From Vicinamibacteria bacterium (GTDB lineage: Bacteria > Acidobacteriota > Vicinamibacteria > Vicinamibacterales > 2-12-FULL-66-21): a DNA stretch of 11,761 nucleotides. The position numbers and the translations under genes were made by a program. The notes beneath the pieces are model-generated. The model saw only the letters and a program-made list of their open reading frames with translations, had not been told where the DNA came from and did no database searches. The stretch covers positions 1 to 11,761 of the forward strand of contig JAICSD010000092.1 of NCBI GenBank assembly GCA_025937075.1, written 5' to 3'. Positions 7,961 to 11,761 of this stretch are shown here, one piece after another (position 1 is the first letter of the stretch; each line of letters opens with the position of its first letter).

Positions 7961-8020
7961 TTCCGCGGTGTCGGCGTGAGTCCGCGGTCCGCGTCGTCCG
8001 CGTGATCCGCGTCAGTCCGT
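7961..8020. repeat. Degenerate TCCGCG tandem repeat, about 9-bp period
   Basis: After the HEAT/cyclophilin gene there is a run of TCCGCGG, TCCGCGTCG, TCCGCGTGA and TCCGCGTCA units (clearest at 7981-8014), with weaker related units before and after. No reading frame of interest is involved. It resembles the other drifting short-period arrays in this window but has a different consensus. Confidence 0.7.
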
Positions 8021-8027
8021 GTACAGC

Positions 8028-8058
8028 AAAAACGGGGGCGATCGTCGCCCCCGTTTTT
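8028..8058. terminator. Bidirectional intrinsic terminator between convergent genes
   Basis: A perfect 14-bp stem (8028-8041 with 8045-8058) closes on a 3-nt TCG loop. The stem consists of an A5 run, CGGGGGCGA and the complementary CCCCCG with a T5 run, so it has a T-tract in either direction. It lies 15 nt past the stop codon of the 17-codon gene at 8074-8127 (minus) and 116 nt past the HEAT/cyclophilin stop (plus), so it can end both transcripts. Confidence 0.88.
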
Positions 8059-8073
8059 GGCGGGCGCGGCAAC

Positions 8074-8127
8074 TTACCGCTTCTTGCCGCCCTTCTTCTT
8101 CCCGCCCTTGGCAGTCTTTTTCGCCAT
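8074..8127 (-). CDS. 17-residue Lys/Gly-rich basic microprotein, copy A
   Basis: An ATG at 8127 opens a 17-codon frame ending in TAA and encoding MAKKTAKGGKKKGGKKR: eight lysines, one arginine, four glycines and no acidic residue. The predicted net charge is about +9. A purine run (AAGGGGGGA) ends about 10 nt before the ATG and could be a Shine-Dalgarno at a long spacing. A strong terminator starts 15 nt after the stop. A second gene at 8337-8390 encodes exactly the same peptide with six synonymous codon changes, which is the main evidence that this tiny frame is translated. I found no convincing promoter between it and the terminator of the upstream copy. Function is unknown. The composition resembles the basic tails of histone-like and rRNA-binding proteins, so nucleic-acid binding is a reasonable guess. 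I recognise no named family. Confidence 0.72.
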   Translation of the reverse strand: MAKKTAKGGKKKGGKKR

Positions 8128-8276
8128 TGCGCTTTATCCCCCCCTTCACTCGTGGGATCGACCGCGAAGAGCCTCCACCGCATCGCAGCGCCGCTGCCTA
8201 CCGGCACGCCGGCGGTGCGCCTGACGGCGCTCATCGCTTCGTGCTGACATTCGCGACGATGCGAATATCGGCATCT

Positions 8277-8318
8277 AAAAAAATCGGGGGTGCCCACACG
8301 TGCGTGCTCGACACCCCC
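8277..8318 (-). terminator. Intrinsic terminator after microprotein copy B
   Basis: On the minus strand a 7-bp stem (GGGGGTG, 8318-8312, with 8292-8286) encloses a 19-nt loop able to form some inner pairing. GA and seven T residues follow (8283-8277). It begins about 18 nt past the TAG stop at 8337. This separates the transcription unit of the 8337-8390 gene from the second copy downstream. Confidence 0.82.
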
Positions 8319-8336
8319 CGGACCGGTCGGCGGCGA

Positions 8337-8390
8337 CTAGCGCTTCTTCCCGCCCTTTTTCTTGCCGCCCTTCGCAGTCTTCTTCGCCAT
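8337..8390 (-). CDS. 17-residue Lys/Gly-rich basic microprotein, copy B
   Basis: This gene encodes the same peptide as the copy at 8074-8127, residue for residue. An ATG at 8390 is preceded by AAGGAGG with a 5-nt gap, an optimal ribosome binding site, and the frame ends in TAG. Codons 3, 6, 9, 11, 14 and 17 differ from the other copy and all six changes are synonymous; the stop also differs. Such a pattern is expected of an old duplication kept by selection on the peptide. It appears to be a complete single-gene unit: a sigma70-like promoter (8511-8484), a structured leader of about 87 nt, the 17-codon frame, then a T-tract terminator (8318-8277). The peptide has no hydrophobic stretch and no signal peptide, so it is likely cytoplasmic. 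An attenuator role is unlikely because no regulated gene follows except the identical second copy. Function and family are unrecognised. Confidence 0.8.
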   Translation of the reverse strand: MAKKTAKGGKKKGGKKR

Positions 8391-8392
8391 TA

Positions 8393-8459
8393 GTTCCTCC
8401 TTGGAACGTGGCAGCTCAGCTTGGTTATCGGACCAGGGGTCCCCACAGGTGGGCTGAGC
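8393..8459 (-). promoter_or_regulatory. Structured 5' leader of microprotein copy B: three-way junction plus Shine-Dalgarno hairpin
   Basis: Read on the minus strand, a 7-bp closing helix GCTCAGC/GCTGAGC (8459-8453 with 8420-8414) encloses two hairpins with no bases between the elements. CCAC(CT)GTGG is at 8452-8443, with a 2-nt loop or alternatively 3 bp with a 4-nt loop. GGACC(CCT)GGTCC is at 8442-8430. The unpaired GATAACCAA (8429-8421) then returns to the closing helix. Downstream, GTTCC (8407-8403) can pair with GGAAC (8397-8393) around AAGGA, placing the ribosome binding site in a small hairpin. An alternative helix GGTGG/CCACC (8467-8463 with 8452-8448) would exclude the closing helix and first hairpin. 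The pairings are direct observations; a regulatory role is inference. It matches no riboswitch class that I can recall. Confidence 0.55.
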
Positions 8460-8483
8460 GATCCACCCTCATACAAGATGTAG

Positions 8484-8511
8484 ATTATGGATGAGAAAAA
8501 TCAGGTGTCAA
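8484..8511 (-). promoter_or_regulatory. Sigma70-type promoter for microprotein copy B
   Basis: On the minus strand a perfect -35 box TTGACA (8511-8506) is followed after 16 nt by CATAAT (8489-8484), five of six matches to TATAAT. The surrounding sequence is clearly more AT-rich than the rest of the window. Transcription would begin near 8477, giving a leader of about 87 nt before the ATG at 8390. It is the best promoter match I found in the window. Confidence 0.75.
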
Positions 8512-8593
8512 GCACAAAGTGCAGGAAAAGTCAAAAATCTGCATCGTAAAAAGTGTTTCGGCTCGTGCGCGCGATCGCTGTAGCGGTCGAGTC

Positions 8594-8628
8594 GGTTATC
8601 GGTTGTCGGTTGCGGGTTGTTGGTTGGC
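8594..8628. repeat. Period-7 tandem repeat, five GGTTNNN units
   Basis: Five consecutive 7-bp units are visible: GGTTATC, GGTTGTC, GGTTGCG, GGTTGTT and GGTTGGC. The GGTT core is constant and the last three bases drift. The array lies between the TPR gene's 3' end and the microprotein promoter region. It shares the 7-bp step but not the consensus of the array at 1351-1510. Confidence 0.85.
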
Positions 8629-8631
8629 TTG

Positions 8632-8660
8632 CCCACCGTAGCGCGCAGCGCGAAGGTGGG
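8632..8660 (-). terminator. Inverted repeat immediately after the TPR gene stop codon
   Basis: CCCACC (8632-8637) pairs with GGTGGG (8655-8660), directly adjoining the TPR gene stop at 8663-8661. The interior contains further GCGC self-complementarity. There is no T-tract, so it is either a factor-dependent terminator or 3'-end stabiliser, or another dispersed palindrome like those next to the kinase gene. Confidence 0.45.
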
Positions 8661-10205
8661 TCAGCGGCGCGCGCGCAAGCGTGAGAGCGCGCGCGCGGCG
8701 ACCGCTTTGGTCTCTGCGCCGCCGCCGAACCACGTGCTCGCCGCTTCGTACTCGCTCGTCGCGGCGTCGAGATCGCCGTGGCGCTCGTGTACGCGCGCGG
8801 CTTCGAGAAATGCCGCCGCGCCGATCGGCGCCGGCCACCGCCGCGCGCTTTTGATCGTCTGCTCGAACTCGGCGAGCGCCGCCTCGTCGCGTCGTCGCGC
8901 CTGCAGAATCCGGCCGTAGCGATAGTGCGCGACGGGATCGCGCGGATTCAGCGCGATGCTCCGCGCCAACGCCGCCTCGGCCGCGCCGACGTCGGAGTGT
9001 TCGAAGCGCCGGAATCCCTGAAGCGAGAGGCGATACGCCTCCGCCTTCACGGGATCCGGCGTGTGCCGCAGCCGCTCCGATGCGCGCGCGCGCACGTTGT
9101 GCTGATCGGGTGATGGCGCCGTCGCCATGGCGGAGCGATAGGCGCTGACCGCCCCGTCGCGATCGCCCATGCGATCACGCGCTTCACCCAGCGCGTACCA
9201 CGCCGAGGCGAGCGCGCCGTAGGGCTCGGTGGGCTGCGCGTCCACGACGGCGGTGAGCTGTTCCATCGCGTGGTCGGTCTGATAGAGCGCGTCGAGCTGT
9301 CGCGCCACCCCCAGCCGCGCGCGGACTTCCGCAAGGGCGGCTTCGTTCAGCCGCTGCTCGCGCGCGAGCGCCAGGAGCGTGCGCCACGTGTCGAGGCTCG
9401 CGTTCGTGTCGTGCTGATACGTCTCCTGCACCTGCGCGAGCTCGGAGAGGAACAGCGGGTTGCCGGGATAGCGCTCGTGCAGCGACCGGAGGATCGCGAT
9501 CGCCTGATCGATGCGGTGCTCGTACCACAGATAGACGATTTGAAGTTGATAGTCCGCTTCCCCCTGCAGCAGGCGCCCTTTGGCGCGCGCGCGCTGCATT
9601 CGTGCCAGCCCTTCGGTCCGATCGCCGCCCGGCAGCGCCAGCAGGAAGCGCAGCACCCTCGCCGACGCCGGCGCGACGTCGGCATAGTACTGATACATCC
9701 CGATCCCGAAATAGGCGTCCTGGAGGTTGGGATCGAGTGCAATCGCGCGCTCGAGCGCCTGTTTGATCCGCTTGCCGTCGCGGGCGGCGCCGAGCTTCTC
9801 GCCGCGCAGCACGCGCCACTGGACCCGGACCGCGTATGCAGCGCCGACGTAGAAGTGCGCTTCCGCATTGCGCGGGTCGCGATCGGCCCATTCCTCCGCA
9901 GCGGAAATGGCTTCCTCCACCGCGGTTGACAGCTCGTCGTCCAGCTCGCGGCTTTCGGGATCGAGCAGGATGCGCCACCAGAGGGACGTCGCGTCGAGCA
10001 CGAGGCACGCCTGCGGCGGCGCGGGGCCGCACGCGCGCTGCAGCTCGGCATCCGCCTGGTCGAATCGCGCATCGAGGATGTAGTCGTAGACGCGCGCGAG
10101 GCCGTCGATGCCGGTGAGCTCTGCGGCCCGGCTCGTCACCGGCGCGGACAGGCACAGGGCCGTGGCCGCCGCCAGCACGGCAGCGCGCCACGGAACCCGC
10201 ATCAT
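8661..10205 (-). CDS. Exported tetratricopeptide-repeat (TPR) protein of unknown specific function
   Basis: The 514-residue product begins with MMRVPWRAAVLAAATALCLS and a likely signal peptidase site near SRAA (25-28), so it should be periplasmic; no lipobox cysteine is evident. The rest is helical and rich in TPR-type 34-residue units. Examples are AEAHFYVGAAYAV, AIALDPNLQDAYFGIGMYQYY, YALGEARDRMGDRDGAVSAYRSAM, AEAALARSIALNPRDPVAHYRYGRIL and AARVHERHGDLDAATSEYEAA. TPRs bind peptides or scaffold complexes; no catalytic domain is visible. The start is the first of two tandem ATGs (10205 and 10202), with no strong Shine-Dalgarno. It follows ddl by 24 nt on the same strand, so the two are probably co-transcribed, though a peptidoglycan role is only a guess from that position. 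It is longer than average TPR adaptors but otherwise ordinary. Confidence 0.85.
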   Translation of the reverse strand: MMRVPWRAAVLAAATALCLSAPVTSRAAELTGIDGLARVYDYILDARFDQADAELQRACGPAPPQACLVLDATSLWWRILLDPESRELDDELSTAVEEAISAAEEWADRDPRNAEAHFYVGAAYAVRVQWRVLRGEKLGAARDGKRIKQALERAIALDPNLQDAYFGIGMYQYYADVAPASARVLRFLLALPGGDRTEGLARMQRARAKGRLLQGEADYQLQIVYLWYEHRIDQAIAILRSLHERYPGNPLFLSELAQVQETYQHDTNASLDTWRTLLALAREQRLNEAALAEVRARLGVARQLDALYQTDHAMEQLTAVVDAQPTEPYGALASAWYALGEARDRMGDRDGAVSAYRSAMATAPSPDQHNVRARASERLRHTPDPVKAEAYRLSLQGFRRFEHSDVGAAEAALARSIALNPRDPVAHYRYGRILQARRRDEAALAEFEQTIKSARRWPAPIGAAAFLEAARVHERHGDLDAATSEYEAASTWFGGGAETKAVAARALSRLRARR

Positions 10206-10229
10206 CGATTCAGGTGGCAGTCGTCGCCC

Positions 10230-11384
10230 TCACGTCACGCTCGTGCGGAGCTGCTGCTTCTCGGCGTGCCGCGCAAGCGCGAGCTGGATGAGCCGATCGA
10301 GGAGGGCGCGGTAGCCGAGACCGGATGCCTCCCACAGCTTCGCGTACATGCTGATGGTGGTGAAACCCGGGATGGTGTTCACCTCGTTGACGTAGATCGA
10401 TTGATCGCGCCGCGAGAGCAGAAAGTCAACCCTGGCCATGCCGGCGCCGTCGATTGCCTTGAACGCTTCGATTGAGAGGCGCTGGATCTCGGCGAGCGTG
10501 CCCGGCGGCAGCTCCGCCGGGATAATGACTTTCGATCCGGCGTCGATGTACTTGGCCTCGTAGTCGTAGAACTCGCGCGAGGGGATCACCTCTCCGGCCA
10601 CCGACGCATCCGGCTCGTCGTTGCCGAGAACGGCGCACTCGATTTCCCTCGCCTCGGGGACGGCGGCTTCGATCACGATCTTTCGGTCGAAGCTGCCCGC
10701 GAGCGCCAGCGCGTCGCGCAGCTCCGGAGCGCTCCTGGCCTTGGAGATGCCGACGCTCGACCCCAGGTTTGCCGGTTTCACGAACATCGGATAGCCGAGC
10801 GCATCCGCGAGCTTCTTCTCGATGCCGTCGGGATCACGTTCCCACTCGTGTCGCAAGACGAGGCGGTAGGGGCAGACGGGGAGGCCGCGCGCCGCGAAGA
10901 GGACCTTCATGATCCCCTTGTCCATGCCGACCGCGGATGCGAGGACGCCGGCTCCCACATACGGCACGTTCGCCAATTCCAGCAGTCCCTGCATCGTGCC
11001 GTCCTCGCCGTAGGGCCCGTGAAGCATCGGAAAGATCACGTCGAGCGCGAGACCCGTCACGATGGGCGCTGTGTCTCTCGGACCCCCGGAGCGCTGGATG
11101 GCCAGGATCGTGTCCTGGCTCGGGCGTGCGACGAAGTGGACCTCGCGCCCGTCACGGACCGGGCGCGCGGCGTCGATCCGCGCCTGCTCGATGACTTCGC
11201 CGGCGATCATCGTCTGCGGCGGCTTGTCGGCGAGCGTCCAGCGGCCATCCTTTTCGATCCTGATCGGAACGGGCTCGTAGCGCGTCCGATCGAGATGCGC
11301 GAACACCGACGCCGCGGAGGCGAGCGACACTTCGTGCTCGCCCGATCGCCCACCGTAGAGCACGCCGACGCGAAGACGTTTCAC
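10230..11384 (-). CDS. ddl: D-alanine--D-alanine ligase
   Basis: Ddl is a cytoplasmic ATP-grasp enzyme that joins two D-alanines for the peptidoglycan precursor pentapeptide. The 384-residue sequence shows GGRSGEHEVSLASA (11-24; E16 is the D-Ala-binding glutamate), HGPYGEDGTMQGLLE (122-136), PYVGAGVLASAVGMDKGIMK (141-160), FVKPANLGSSVGISKA (201-216), EFYDYEAKY (271-279) and the metal-binding end D320, E334 and N336 within VNEVNTIPGFT. Y279 aligns with Tyr216 of E. coli DdlB, which favours D-Ala-D-Ala rather than the VanA-type D-lactate specificity, where a histidine occurs. The start is GTG at 11384, right before the first beta strand. It is a little longer than E. coli DdlB (306), as in other DdlA-type enzymes with insertions. 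It heads a probable two-gene unit with the TPR gene and diverges from tgt. Confidence 0.95.
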   Translation of the reverse strand: MKRLRVGVLYGGRSGEHEVSLASAASVFAHLDRTRYEPVPIRIEKDGRWTLADKPPQTMIAGEVIEQARIDAARPVRDGREVHFVARPSQDTILAIQRSGGPRDTAPIVTGLALDVIFPMLHGPYGEDGTMQGLLELANVPYVGAGVLASAVGMDKGIMKVLFAARGLPVCPYRLVLRHEWERDPDGIEKKLADALGYPMFVKPANLGSSVGISKARSAPELRDALALAGSFDRKIVIEAAVPEAREIECAVLGNDEPDASVAGEVIPSREFYDYEAKYIDAGSKVIIPAELPPGTLAEIQRLSIEAFKAIDGAGMARVDFLLSRRDQSIYVNEVNTIPGFTTISMYAKLWEASGLGYRALLDRLIQLALARHAEKQQLRTSVT

Positions 11385-11404
11385 AATGCGAGAATAACAG
11401 GAGC

Positions 11405-11430
11405 GGCGGCCGCTGAAAACGGCGGCCGCC
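11405..11430. repeat. GC-rich hairpin upstream of ddl
   Basis: GGCGGCCGC (11405-11413) pairs with GCGGCCGCC (11422-11430) across an 8-nt A-rich loop. It lies between the divergent ddl and tgt starts. With no T-tract and no gene ending nearby it is not a terminator for a known transcript; it would fall in or near the ddl leader. Confidence 0.5.
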
Positions 11431-11431
11431 C

Positions 11432-11761
<330 letters not shown>

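Noticed and set aside
8028..8127. Reading the 17-codon frame plus terminator as a lysine-type transcription attenuator
   Set aside because: An attenuator needs a regulated gene downstream. After copy A the minus strand only meets the 3' end of a convergent gene, and copy B's terminator is followed only by the identical copy A.
8002..8393. Plus-strand frames of 81 and 124 codons across the microprotein region
   Set aside because: They run through the bidirectional terminator and antisense to the duplicated 17-codon genes; no ribosome site or family similarity is seen.
8393..8459. Assigning the leader to a known riboswitch class
   Set aside because: None of the conserved cores I know (TPP, SAM, cobalamin, ZTP, fluoride, guanidine, preQ1, glycine) is visible, so no named class is claimed.
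9184..10191. A 335-codon minus-strand frame inside the TPR gene
   Set aside because: Out of frame with the TPR protein, which has a signal peptide and consistent TPR units; the alternative is Arg/Ala/Gly-rich shadow.

Overview
This is a GC-rich, densely packed bacterial chromosome segment made almost entirely of housekeeping genes. An LptD homologue indicates a Gram-negative envelope. Several families of degenerate short tandem repeats (periods of about 7-9 bp) between genes, together with the gene content, suggest an Acidobacteriota-type genome, perhaps Vicinamibacteria. That placement is inference from style; no marker here fixes the taxonomy.

Layout. On the minus strand, accD (3796-2885) overlaps folC (2888-1530) by 4 nt, and lptD (1305 to beyond the left edge) follows after a 224-bp repeat-filled gap. 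A deoxynucleoside kinase (4556-3921) also lies on the minus strand, upstream of accD across a 124-bp gap made of three hairpins. Divergent from it, on the plus strand, are a MenC-type enolase-superfamily enzyme (4658-5779) and a lipoprotein with HEAT repeats plus a cyclophilin domain (5788-7911). On the minus strand at the right, ddl (11384-10230) is followed 24 nt later by an exported TPR protein (10205-8661). tgt begins divergently from ddl and runs off the right edge.

The most unusual part is the 749-bp stretch between the HEAT/cyclophilin gene and the TPR gene (7912-8660). It holds two copies, on the minus strand, of a 17-codon gene for the same very basic peptide, MAKKTAKGGKKKGGKKR (8127-8074 and 8390-8337). 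The copies differ at six sense codons, all synonymous, and in the stop codon. Each is followed by its own intrinsic-type terminator. The upstream copy has a near-consensus sigma70-type promoter, an approximately 87-nt leader that can fold into a compact three-way junction, and a perfect Shine-Dalgarno inside a small hairpin. I recognise neither the peptide nor the leader.

The second notable feature is a palindromic array of CAGGAG-type 8-mers inserted in frame in folC. It adds about 31 residues between the two domains and roughly explains why this FolC is longer than usual. Other repeat arrays lie at 1351-1510, 7961-8020, 8594-8628 and 11432-11539; the last may extend into the start of tgt.

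Functionally the window covers fatty-acid initiation (accD), folate polyglutamylation (folC), LPS export (lptD), nucleotide salvage (kinase), probable menaquinone synthesis or amino-acid racemisation (menC-like), peptidoglycan precursors (ddl), protein folding (cyclophilin) and tRNA modification (tgt). No mobile element, tRNA, rRNA or CRISPR array was seen.
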